This document shows positions 16,201 through 22,397 of a DNA stretch of 22,845 bases, in pieces; position 1 is the first letter of the stretch; each line of letters opens with the position of its first letter. The position numbers were made by a program, and so were the translations under genes. The stretch covers positions 1 to 22,845 of IMG/VR virus record IMGVR_UViG_3300043464_000879. One strand, 5' to 3'. A model generated the notes under the pieces. That model had not been told where the DNA came from. It was given only the letters and a program-made list of their open reading frames with translations, and did no database searches. This stretch comes from a virus.

Positions 16201-17580
16201 GACAGGGGGACACAGGTTATAAATCCATCGGCAACCATAAGCGGAAATGTGGAATCTTTGGGGAATGGATACACCTTAAAGACAGAAGAAGAAATAGGTG
16301 AAATATTTGAAGCAAAAACAGTTTCCACGGAGCGTCCAGACCCAGCACCTCAAAAGTTCAGAATTGAACTTCCTTTGGTTACGAAGCAATCAACGATTGA
16401 AGGAGAAGTTGAAGAAAGTCTAAGTCTTAATAATGACGAAATATCAAAATCCGAACAACAGATTGACGATTTTGTTAAAAGAATATCCACCACATCAAGA
16501 GATGACGCTCCAAGTGGAACACTGGTTGGAAAACAAACGGGAACTTGGGGAGCAGAATCTGTTACCGAAACATACAGTGAAGACGAAACATTGGAGGTTG
16601 GCTATTCAATTTTATCCAATAGAAAAACTCCGTTGGGTGGCGGAAAATATATTGGAGAAAAGATTCAAGTCGATTCGCCAGCCCCGTTAATCGAATACAA
16701 GCAAGATCCAGAAACAAAAACATTACTTAGAGTTGAGAAGTCCCTTATACAGGGTCCGCCGCTTTCTCCACAAACTATTCAAAATGGTTCCATAGAACAT
16801 CAATCTATTGATGTTTGGAACACCATTCAAATTATAACAAGCGTTCAAAAACTCCCAGATGAAGAAGTTTTTGAAACAACAATGAATTATAGATATCCAG
16901 ATGTATTGAGAGAAGCTGGAATTAATTGGGAGGTTGGCAAGGATACAGGATCAGAAAACGATGGAGTTTTTAATGCAGACTTTATAAGAGATAATGGATT
17001 GAGTTGGAATTTCGGCATTTCAACATACGGATCTTCAACTCTGAGGGGCTCTGCTTATGTAAAAATAGAACAGGGATATTCTGGGCCAGTAAGGTGCAGA
17101 GTGACAAGAAAGTATTATTTGAATCCTCCCTCAAACACCCCTCAAATCTATAAGTGGAATCCAGCTTATGGATCTATAACAATTAATGGAATTGGAAGAT
17201 TTTTAAAAAGCGGAATTAATGTCAGCGGCACTGGCGATACAAGATTAAAAGAGGCAAGGACAACACAGCTTAAATCCGACACATTTGCAAATACCATTGT
17301 GTTTGGTCCAGTTCTTCAAGATGGTATCCAATTACAAAATGAAACCCCAGATGAAGACACGTTTATTCAAATAGAGTCCTCAAGCAACTCAGATTTGCCA
17401 GATAGGGGCGCTTTCCCAAGATCTTTCACAGAGGTTGGTTCAAATGGCGTTGCCACTCTTCATATAGGATCAACGGCCACGCCCCCAAGTTCTGGATTTG
17501 AAAATGTTGGAATGGTTAACGTGGAAAAATGGAGATTTGGAATTTGGATCGAAGAAGTATACAAGGTGTTCCATCCATAA
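13240..17580 (+). CDS. Long tandem-repeat fibre-like structural protein
   Basis: 1446 residues from ATG 13240. Residues 1-250 form a non-repetitive head (opens MAEQPPLNRSYVISY, many Tyr/Pro). Residues about 263-1090 contain seven copies of a repeat of about 126 residues, each with LGDGxTxKTE (worn or absent in copy 1), then PDxxPxxFRAxxP, then KSEQQxxxFVKRxxTTSRD. Residues about 1100-1446 are a separate beta-rich, Gly/Ser/Asn-rich domain ending KWRFGIWIEEVYKVFHP. There is no signal peptide or membrane segment. Regular repeats capped by distinct end domains are typical of phage fibres and other elongated surface proteins, with the C-terminal cap often binding the host. Gene order with two further beta-type genes supports an appendage module. 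No named family is recognised, and enzymatic activity is not indicated. Confidence 0.8.
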   Translation: MAEQPPLNRSYVISYAANDRDFPTIGLRADPRVAGYRVPEDLSPHPDSKRYPNHVFTGSQPSNGDERVTHIYEILPSPWVPFTRYDDDLGPIQGRRRAVKNENQQASLATDKKVSYEGREGSAIVSNEIEETWSIKTDEDGNSLFPIRDRDFYDASRGPVQERRQLFVPTGEEEGSLENINGIITQTSYEPYNEFLSVKIVQTYKVDGPQLIGRATDNDGQLVTITTQRKGADGYVPPNPTATRTVEVSREDAESLVERIVDTPEVFTAKTFSVERPDPIPQKFRVAVPLQSEQEVIAGEAELPTLLTGEISRTEEQRNKFLKRTTATSRDQSVLPKTLIQKATDNDRQEVTITETLQLGNTSEKPTATTTIESEALGDGNFVIRKTQVPEVFSAKTFQKTKDDLTPQKFRGAQESNTIEENVAGTATAPKLSAGEFAKSEQQINKFVKRVSTTSRAITSAVTLGEKVLTPEGLIGSRVLTLASGDQSFTPSAKMIDASVEALGDGRTVKTETTIQKIFDGKSIRKSKPDLTPEKFRAKQEEFLTEENVEGIVIENFSLEDGEFSKTEQQITEFVKRISTTSRDITAAVSLEESVLTPQGQLATRIIRLADGPQTINPSATLIDASVEELGDGRTIKTEINVPVVFDEKQQSLQKPDFIPVEFRASLPDLTEVTVKSGTEATVGSLEENEVAKSVQRVTEDKIRETKTTRQVGPYPQLTEQIVDNDGLVITRTKTVVDGQQQISVSATRSGSVQALGDGFTLKTQDTKSKIFRGQTFSSEKPDNIPVEFRAEKPAITEEFNEVGTATNVTLFNNEIAKSEQQITEFVKRTRKTTRDLTNSAILTGEQIDENGLKAVVTRTLSNGVQSIEPSAFVSGQVEDIGDGKTIKTEITKDEVFSEKVLSVERPETIPAAFRAEKPIKINEETVEGEIEEELQLEETELSKSEQQVTKFTKRKRTTSRDDIDGTQLTDERINEFKQRVIITRTVDRGTQVINPSATISGNVESLGNGYTLKTEEEIGEIFEAKTVSTERPDPAPQKFRIELPLVTKQSTIEGEVEESLSLNNDEISKSEQQIDDFVKRISTTSRDDAPSGTLVGKQTGTWGAESVTETYSEDETLEVGYSILSNRKTPLGGGKYIGEKIQVDSPAPLIEYKQDPETKTLLRVEKSLIQGPPLSPQTIQNGSIEHQSIDVWNTIQIITSVQKLPDEEVFETTMNYRYPDVLREAGINWEVGKDTGSENDGVFNADFIRDNGLSWNFGISTYGSSTLRGSAYVKIEQGYSGPVRCRVTRKYYLNPPSNTPQIYKWNPAYGSITINGIGRFLKSGINVSGTGDTRLKEARTTQLKSDTFANTIVFGPVLQDGIQLQNETPDEDTFIQIESSSNSDLPDRGAFPRSFTEVGSNGVATLHIGSTATPPSSGFENVGMVNVEKWRFGIWIEEVYKVFHP
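14026..16500 (+). repeat. Seven in-frame tandem repeats of about 378 bp
   Basis: The FR motif anchor codons begin at 14086, 14464, 14842, 15223, 15601, 15976 and 16354, which is spacing of 378, 378, 381, 378, 375 and 378 bases (126, 126, 127, 126, 125 and 126 codons). Copies have diverged a good deal in DNA but keep a shared protein pattern. Copies 3 and 7 share an exact 26-base stretch (14962-14987 and 16474-16499), exactly four units apart. An eighth, partial unit may follow (PLGGGKYIGEK). Confidence 0.9.
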
Positions 17581-17583
17581 ATT

Positions 17584-18351
17584 ATGCGAGAAAACGAACA
17601 ATCCAGAATATCAGAATTGGAAAGGCAAATAAGCCAAATTGCTTCGACTATCGAACAATTAAGTACGGGCTCCTCTCAAACTCAAAATATCCAACAAGAA
17701 ACAACAAAAAGTTTTAGCGAGTTGGTTCAAGCCTTAAAAGAAGCCCAACCATCTTGGGAAAAAGATGGCGGTGGCGTTATTGGAACCCAAGCAAGCAACT
17801 CACCTCTAGCAGCAAGTAACGCAGTAAATAATAATCTTCCAGAAATTCCTAAATTTGATTTTAAACAAACAGTTCCAGAAACAGCAAAACTTGAAGAAGA
17901 TCCACCAGTAACACAGGAAGTTGTTCAAAGTGGCGGCGTTGGTCAAAATTGCGTTGGATTAAACATTTACACCAAAACAAATGAAGATGGAGATCAAGAA
18001 GTTTGGATTGGAGCGGGAACAGTTGCTGGACAAGTTCCTGACGATTTCGATTCCATAGAAGGAAAGCTTATTGAAAATAGTGGAAGTGGCCTTGTTTGGG
18101 CAAAAATTGAAATTGACGAAAATCTCGGAACAATTGTTTCGGTGAATGTTGATAATGGAGAAGAAATACCAGATAATTCAAATACTAGTTTTCATTATCC
18201 ACTTGGAGCCTATGAACAAATTGAAAGCGACAACGAAGGAAACATAAGATTTACTGTTGAAAATTATGATTGTGGATCTGTCGATGTAAACATTTGTCGC
18301 AACTGGTTTAGATCAACAGCCCCATTTTATGGAGTTTCTTTTAGTAGATAA
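17584..18351 (+). CDS. Fibre-associated protein with N-terminal coiled coil
   Basis: 255 residues from ATG 17584, three bases after the fibre gene stop. Residues 1-55 form a heptad-like coiled coil (ISELERQISQIASTIEQL at 9-26), likely for oligomerisation, possibly trimerisation. Residues 60-120 are a low-complexity Ser/Asn/Pro/Glu linker containing EIPKFDF at 87-93. Residues 125-255 are beta-rich (VWIGAGTVAGQVPDDFD, then GLVWAKIEIDENLGTIVSV) with three cysteines. The plan resembles a short tail-fibre or fibre-tip protein. It is AT-rich, like the end of the preceding gene. Family unknown; the structural role is inferred from architecture and position. Confidence 0.7.
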   Translation: MRENEQSRISELERQISQIASTIEQLSTGSSQTQNIQQETTKSFSELVQALKEAQPSWEKDGGGVIGTQASNSPLAASNAVNNNLPEIPKFDFKQTVPETAKLEEDPPVTQEVVQSGGVGQNCVGLNIYTKTNEDGDQEVWIGAGTVAGQVPDDFDSIEGKLIENSGSGLVWAKIEIDENLGTIVSVNVDNGEEIPDNSNTSFHYPLGAYEQIESDNEGNIRFTVENYDCGSVDVNICRNWFRSTAPFYGVSFSR

Positions 18352-18356
18352 TTTTC

Positions 18357-19211
18357 ATGTCAGTGTCATTAAATTCGGCCTGTAACTGCTGTGACGAAAT
18401 TCCAAGATTTGATTTTTCGGAATTACTGCCAGATCTATCAATAGATTTTTATCCTTTTGAAATAAGATCACGCACAAAATCAGTTGCGGTTTCTGCGTGT
18501 GGGGTACAGAATCCCGATGACGGATTCTATTACAAGATGTATGTTGAAACTTACGAAATAGGAAGCATAACAAGAACATATACCTATGATCCAGTAACTA
18601 ATAATTGTATTGAAGAAATTATTTCTGATCTTCCTGAAGGTGGAGGGGAAGGCGAGCTTCAAAGCGTGGAATACTCAGAACAGGTAACACCAGAAGAATT
18701 AATTGGATACGCAGAGACTAGACTTTCTCAAGTTGAATATTCTGAATGGAATGAAACAATTAATCCAGTAGCATCTAGGTATTCAGATTTTAGCGGTGCT
18801 GCCATTACAGTGTCAGAAGTCCAAGCATTTCACCCACCAACATTTTCTGGTTTTTTTAAAATGTGGATAGATGGGGTAAATTTTACTTGGGATCCTGATC
18901 AGGGATTTATCAATCCACAAAGTGACCCTTATGATACATACGAGTGGTCTGGAGGATTGCAATCAATGTCGCATTCAGTTAATGCTGAAGAAAATAGAAT
19001 TTATGGACCGACATTTAATTTGACGGCACCGAATCAAACGCAAATCATTCTCTATATAAGCAAGTTTTCATTCTTGCCAGATTATGTACCAAATGATCCA
19101 AATATAGATGTTGAATCTGGCTTTCCAGTAATAACAAGACCTGATCCAGACTGTTTTTCAAATGGGGTTCCTACAGTTAACGCATCCTGCCCAGCGAATC
19201 TTTTTATTTAA
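18357..19211 (+). CDS. Cysteine-containing beta-rich hypothetical, appendage cluster
   Basis: 284 residues from ATG 18357, five bases after the previous stop. The N-terminus has SACNCCDEIPRFDF (residues 8-21), including a CxCC cluster and a motif shared with the preceding protein. The rest is rich in Tyr, Thr, Asn, Pro and aromatic residues, with probable beta strands (YKMYVETYEIGSITRTYTY, about 59-77) and a Gly/Glu-rich hinge (EGGGEGE). More cysteines lie near the C-terminus (DPDCFSNG, NASCPANLF). There is no signal peptide or membrane helix. It is likely a virion surface component working with its two upstream partners. I do not recognise a family. Its stop codon overlaps that of the facing minus-strand gene. 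Confidence 0.65.
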   Translation: MSVSLNSACNCCDEIPRFDFSELLPDLSIDFYPFEIRSRTKSVAVSACGVQNPDDGFYYKMYVETYEIGSITRTYTYDPVTNNCIEEIISDLPEGGGEGELQSVEYSEQVTPEELIGYAETRLSQVEYSEWNETINPVASRYSDFSGAAITVSEVQAFHPPTFSGFFKMWIDGVNFTWDPDQGFINPQSDPYDTYEWSGGLQSMSHSVNAEENRIYGPTFNLTAPNQTQIILYISKFSFLPDYVPNDPNIDVESGFPVITRPDPDCFSNGVPTVNASCPANLFI

Positions 19212-19498
19212 ATTTTTGGCCTGACAAATACCATCTCGCGGGTTTTACCAGTTTGAATAACCTTTTTCTTTATCGACTCCATCTTGTCGCTATTAGCCAA
19301 CTCCAACACCCTCTGCCTTGATAGGCTGGTCATTCGGGCGACATCCCGAACCGTCTTCCATCCTTCGGCCTCCATGGCTTCAATTGTGGTCTTGGTGTTG
19401 TCTTCCCTGAAAGACTCCCAGACGCTATCCCATGACGGGACTACAATTTTATCATCGGAGCCTTTTGCTCTTCCAGTTTTGCTATAATGGGTTGCCAT
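19208..19498 (-). CDS. Helix-turn-helix DNA-binding protein
   Basis: 96 residues from ATG 19498. It overlaps the end of the phosphoesterase gene by 58 bases, more than any other pair here; the only later ATG (residue 43) would remove much of the N-terminus. Residues 46-68 (GWKTVRDVARMTSLSRQRVLELA, read in two parts) make a helix-turn-helix, and GKTREMVFVRPK at 84-95 looks like a wing. Similar small phage proteins bind DNA through such a motif, and a regulator is possible. Its start is preceded by AAAGGAAC eight bases upstream, the only plausible SD motif found in the window. Target genes are unknown. Confidence 0.65.
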   Translation of the reverse strand: MATHYSKTGRAKGSDDKIVVPSWDSVWESFREDNTKTTIEAMEAEGWKTVRDVARMTSLSRQRVLELANSDKMESIKKKVIQTGKTREMVFVRPKI

Positions 19499-20229
19499 GT
19501 GTATGTTCCTTTGTTAACGGTGAAAGTGACGAAACCGAAGTCCACAATACCCGTGCAGCGTCTGGCTCCGTAGCGACTACCGAATCCTTGTAGGGCTGGG
19601 GTGGTCATAGCCAGCCAGTCTGGGCCTCCAGCAAAGTTATGGTAGTGGACATGGGATCTGATAAATACATCTCCCTTGGGCTGCAACTCTTTTTCGGCCC
19701 ATATAAGGTTCCAGAGGCGGTCTCTGGCCACTCCGCTATGGCGACCGTGGGGAATACCGCTGGAGCCTGCTGGGTGGTGTTTAAGGTCAAATACAACCCC
19801 TTCCACATCCACCCATTCATGTTCTCCGATAGCTGCTCCAACCCTATCAGCAACAATGTTTTCCCAATCCTCCGAATCCCCTGTATGGTAGGGCGTTCCA
19901 CGGGTAATGACGATAGAACAGTTTTTTGTTTTCGGGATTTCACGGATAATCTTAACCGCCATATCACACTGCTCTTCCATGTCAGTGGTGATTTGTTCGG
20001 TGCCTCCCGACTTTTTACCTGTGCCGTCTACAAGGTCTCCGTTGAGGAAGATAACATCGTAAGGTCCATGGAGGTTGATGTGTTTCTTATACCAGTTGTA
20101 GTAAGCCTGATTGGCGCGAACCCACCGTGCCCTTTCGTTTGCTGGTTCTTCGGGTAGATAGCCTTTTGGGGTCAGTCCGACCTTGTGGCCGCAATGGAAA
20201 TCCGAAAGGACTGCTATTTTTTTACTCAT
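19441..20229 (-). CDS. Calcineurin-like metallophosphoesterase
   Basis: 262 residues from ATG 20229, coupled to the upstream gene by ATGA. The metal-binding motifs of the superfamily are in order: SDFHCGH (D10, H12), NGDLVDG (D65, D68), RGTPYHTG (H115) where most members have GNHD/E, KHHP (H151/H152), and SHVHYH (H193, H195). The GTxxH variant is seen in a subgroup of phage phosphoesterases that I recognise by pattern. Such enzymes hydrolyse phosphodiesters or monoesters with a pair of metals; the substrate cannot be told. Neighbouring nucleotide-type genes suggest nucleic acid or nucleotide turnover (inference). No signal peptide, so cytosolic. The family assignment is secure. Confidence 0.88.
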   Translation of the reverse strand: MSKKIAVLSDFHCGHKVGLTPKGYLPEEPANERARWVRANQAYYNWYKKHINLHGPYDVIFLNGDLVDGTGKKSGGTEQITTDMEEQCDMAVKIIREIPKTKNCSIVITRGTPYHTGDSEDWENIVADRVGAAIGEHEWVDVEGVVFDLKHHPAGSSGIPHGRHSGVARDRLWNLIWAEKELQPKGDVFIRSHVHYHNFAGGPDWLAMTTPALQGFGSRYGARRCTGIVDFGFVTFTVNKGTYTWQPIIAKLEEQKAPMIKL

Positions 20230-20828
20230 AGAGAGGTTGCTTGGTTACAGAGATCCAGACACCGTGCGTAGCCGCAAATATCTGCGACTGAGTCCCGATG
20301 ACGGGGTGAGTTGGTAAGTCTGGAGAGTTTGACGGCGATCATGCACATGGCGATTTGTTGCGGGGTTACATTGACGCCAAGGATGGCTCCCCACATCTTG
20401 GCTTGTTTGGTAAAGTCATCAATCGGGCTTCCGTAGTCGCTTTGACGATCATAGGAAGTAAGACGTTTGGCAATGTCGCACACATCTTCTTTCTCCAATC
20501 TAACCATAGATGGGTAGAGACGCAAGGGTTTTTCCAGCCATTGGGCTACGGCGACTTCAGCCCGTGCGCCCTTGGACTTCTCCCACTTAGGAAGCAAGAC
20601 AAGCTCATCGCATTCAAAAACGGCGTCAATGTCCCTTCTTGCTGCCTCTTCAATGAACTTCCCATCCATCTGGGAGTTGTGGGGGTCTAGCCCAAGATTC
20701 TGATCCATCCTTGCGGGATTGATTACTTGATGTCCAGCTTTGAGCAAGGTTTCTTCGGCCTCAAAGAAGGCAGGATGGTTAAGCTTCGGGTAGCCCCTCA
20801 TGGGGCCACAGATGTATACTGTAGTCAT
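20226..20828 (-). CDS. DUF4406-DUF6378 fusion, nucleoside 2-deoxyribosyltransferase-like
   Basis: 200 residues from ATG 20828; an upstream TTG or GTG frame would add 13 residues but cross the preceding gene. The N-terminal half opens MTTVYICGPMRGYP and carries HPAFFEAEETLLKAGHQVINPA, the DUF4406 pattern related to nucleoside 2-deoxyribosyltransferases, with a CDELVLLPKWEKSKGA segment. The C-terminal half (about 118-195) has DYGSPIDDFTKQAKMWG, VTPQQIAMCMIAVKLSRL and RDSVADICGYARC, the DUF6378 pattern. Both domains occur in phages, together or apart, and are thought to act on nucleotides. The real substrate is not established. Coupled by ATGA to the phosphoesterase gene, suggesting linked expression. 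Confidence 0.85.
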   Translation of the reverse strand: MTTVYICGPMRGYPKLNHPAFFEAEETLLKAGHQVINPARMDQNLGLDPHNSQMDGKFIEEAARRDIDAVFECDELVLLPKWEKSKGARAEVAVAQWLEKPLRLYPSMVRLEKEDVCDIAKRLTSYDRQSDYGSPIDDFTKQAKMWGAILGVNVTPQQIAMCMIAVKLSRLTNSPRHRDSVADICGYARCLDLCNQATSL

Positions 20829-20838
20829 ATGTGCGTGG

Positions 20839-21060
20839 TTAGTGGATGGTGATGCCGTAGTCGGCAATCAAATCGTTAAGAATCTGTCTAATTTCTTCAA
20901 CAGTTGTGCTGTCCCAAGAGGAATGAGAATTATGGCGAAGATGGTTGCGAAGCTCATCGTCAAAACGATTAAGAACACAGTAGATGTCGCCAGCCTTGCA
21001 AGCTCTTTCAAACTCCACTTGTTCTTCTGGTAGGGTGAAGGATAGGGTTCCATTGGCCAT
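20839..21060 (-). CDS. Conserved small phage hypothetical (LPEE...DDELR type)
   Basis: 73 residues from ATG 21060, ten bases from both neighbours. The pattern TLPEEQVEFERACKAGDIYC, then LNRFDDELRNHLRH, then VEEIRQILNDLIADYGI is one I have seen in small proteins from many tailed phages, often near the middle of early or accessory gene runs. It is acidic and helical, without membrane segments. No function is known to me. Start choice is firm, since the gap upstream is short and the family begins at this point. Confidence 0.75.
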   Translation of the reverse strand: MANGTLSFTLPEEQVEFERACKAGDIYCVLNRFDDELRNHLRHNSHSSWDSTTVEEIRQILNDLIADYGITIH

Positions 21061-21070
21061 TGTGTGTAGT

Positions 21071-21331
21071 TTATGTGTCTTTGATTACTTTTTCTAAATC
21101 CCCGTCATCCAAGTCGTCGTCGTCCTCGTCCTCTTCTTGTCCATAGAGGATGTCATGGATATTGGATACAATGCCTTCGATGGCATAATCATTGCCAAAC
21201 TTGAGGAAGGCGTTCTTGGTTTCGGTGCCGTCCTGAAAAGTGGCAACGACAAAGCCCGAATCAAAGTATTCAACCAAATCGCGACATAGTTTGTCCAATA
21301 CCTTCTGGAGTCTCTGGTCATGAGATGCCAT
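21071..21331 (-). CDS. Small hypothetical with acidic C-terminal tail
   Basis: 86 residues from ATG 21331. The frame can be opened to GTG 21418, but those extra residues lie inside the zinc-ribbon gene in another frame, so the shorter start, four bases after that gene's stop, is preferred. Residues 1-65 appear helical then beta (HDQRLQKVLDKLCRDLVEYF, then GFVVATFQDG). Residues 66-79 are almost pure Asp/Glu (EEDEDDDDLDDGD). The acidic tail could mimic DNA or bind a basic protein. No family is recognised. Confidence 0.65.
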   Translation of the reverse strand: MASHDQRLQKVLDKLCRDLVEYFDSGFVVATFQDGTETKNAFLKFGNDYAIEGIVSNIHDILYGQEEDEDDDDLDDGDLEKVIKDT

Positions 21332-21335
21332 TGGT

Positions 21336-21488
21336 CTAGTCTTGGGTTTCTCCGCAATGCTTGCATCGGATAATATTGACGCCTCCCATTGATAAACGTT
21401 CAATCTTTTCCGACCCACAGTAGAAACAGGTTTTGCTTTCGGGCTTGCGGTAGATCTTTTTCTTTCGGGGCTTGGGCTGGTCTTTCAT
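21336..21488 (-). CDS. Zinc-ribbon microprotein
   Basis: 50 residues, ATG 21488 to TAG 21336-21338. It opens with a basic stretch (MKDQPKPRKKKIYRKP) and then has CFYCGS at 21-26 and CKHCGE at 42-47, two CxxC knuckles about 17 residues apart, the layout of a zinc ribbon that binds one zinc ion. The start overlaps the endolysin stop as ATGA and the next gene starts four bases after its stop, both typical of this genome. The basic arm plus zinc ribbon suggests nucleic acid or protein binding. Too short for usual cut-offs, which explains why it could be missed. Confidence 0.8.
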   Translation of the reverse strand: MKDQPKPRKKKIYRKPESKTCFYCGSEKIERLSMGGVNIIRCKHCGETQD

Positions 21489-22162
21489 CGCGCTGTTGAC
21501 GAGTTAATCCTGACGTAATTCCTTACCAATGAAGATGTTCTGGTTTTGAGCCACACGCCGTCACCAGAGGTAGAATCTCGCGTTCCCCGACCGTTGGTAT
21601 TTCCCTCCACGCATTGGAAGTTTTTTTCACCAACCTTGACCACAATCCCGATATGGGAAAAATCAAAGATGACAAAGTCCCCCACTTGAGGCTTGGCTTT
21701 TGAGGATAAAACCTTGGTGGTTGCAGGACGCCCCTTTGCCCACTGGATATACCCGAATGCTGCTGCGGTCTTGGGCCTCCACTTTTCTGGGGTCATAACC
21801 TTGAGTCCAAGCCATTCCACGTTCTCCTTGTCTTTGAGCCACTCTTGAATTACCCAACCCGTAAACGCCGCACACCACGGCCATGAAGCTGGCTTCAGAC
21901 TGGTTGCCGATTGGTACTTGCGGATCTTGGCCCCGTTGTTGTTGCCGCCAGACTCCTTCACCCCGACTTGGGATAGGGCAATCTTGGCTAGATTCTCAAG
22001 AGCCTTGGGGGTCTTCTGTTTCGGGGCAGGTTTGGTCTTGGGTTCTTTTGGCGGTTCGGGCTTTAAGCTCTCTTGCGATTCGGAGGGCAAGCTCGGTGAG
22101 GACGGCGCTTGGCCAGTATCGAAGCCGATAGAACCAAAGAGTTTCTGGATTAACTTTAACAT
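21485..22162 (-). CDS. CHAP-domain endolysin or peptidoglycan peptidase
   Basis: 225 residues from ATG 22162. The N-terminus is short, amphipathic and Lys/Leu-rich (MLKLIQKLFGSIGF), followed by a Pro/Ser/Lys linker at 18-53. The CHAP (NlpC/P60-like) domain covers about 55-215: ALSQVGVKESGGNNNG, then WPWCAAFTGWVI with catalytic C97, GDFVIFDFSHIGIVVK with H170, and CVEGNTNGRG with N188 or E186 as third residue. CHAP enzymes cut peptide bonds in peptidoglycan. There is no cleavable signal peptide, so export would depend on the holin-like gene two genes upstream. It might instead be a virion-borne lysin, but the gene order favours lysis. Confidence 0.85.
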   Translation of the reverse strand: MLKLIQKLFGSIGFDTGQAPSSPSLPSESQESLKPEPPKEPKTKPAPKQKTPKALENLAKIALSQVGVKESGGNNNGAKIRKYQSATSLKPASWPWCAAFTGWVIQEWLKDKENVEWLGLKVMTPEKWRPKTAAAFGYIQWAKGRPATTKVLSSKAKPQVGDFVIFDFSHIGIVVKVGEKNFQCVEGNTNGRGTRDSTSGDGVWLKTRTSSLVRNYVRINSSTAR

Positions 22163-22187
22163 GGGGCCAACTGCTCACCCATTCATT

Positions 22188-22385
22188 TTACCACTTGCAC
22201 TGACGCCTGCCAATATCCCAATTCCTAGAAATCCGCTCCACCTCGGACTCCGATGGTGACGGAAGTTTTTCCATCATCGCCCCGCTTCCCTTTGACCCAG
22301 AAGCGGATGGAACTGAATAAACGGACAAGGAAACTTCTGCGATCTTCTTCGCGCTTTTTGGTAAATATGGCTTTGAGGACTTCAT
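22188..22385 (-). CDS. Small hypothetical between holin-like gene and endolysin
   Basis: 65 residues from ATG 22385, twelve bases after the holin-like gene's stop. It is Ser/Lys-rich (KSSKPYLPKSAKKIAEVSL, then GSKGSGAMMEKLPSP) and polar, with a basic C-terminus ending GRRQCKW. I see no membrane helix and no lipobox, so it does not look like a spanin even though it stands at a spanin-like position. It could be a real unknown lysis accessory or a chance frame; operon spacing favours real. Confidence 0.45.
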   Translation of the reverse strand: MKSSKPYLPKSAKKIAEVSLSVYSVPSASGSKGSGAMMEKLPSPSESEVERISRNWDIGRRQCKW

Positions 22386-22397
22386 CTTTGATTGGTT

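Noticed and set aside
14026-16500. Possible CRISPR array
   Set aside because: Units of about 378 bp are in-frame protein repeats with gradual divergence, not short identical repeats with unique spacers.
13240-19211. Diversity-generating retroelement target
   Set aside because: No reverse transcriptase, template repeat or adenine-biased variable copy is seen in the window.
22188-22385. Spanin (Rz or Rz1) between holin-like gene and endolysin
   Set aside because: No N-terminal membrane helix and no lipobox cysteine can be seen.
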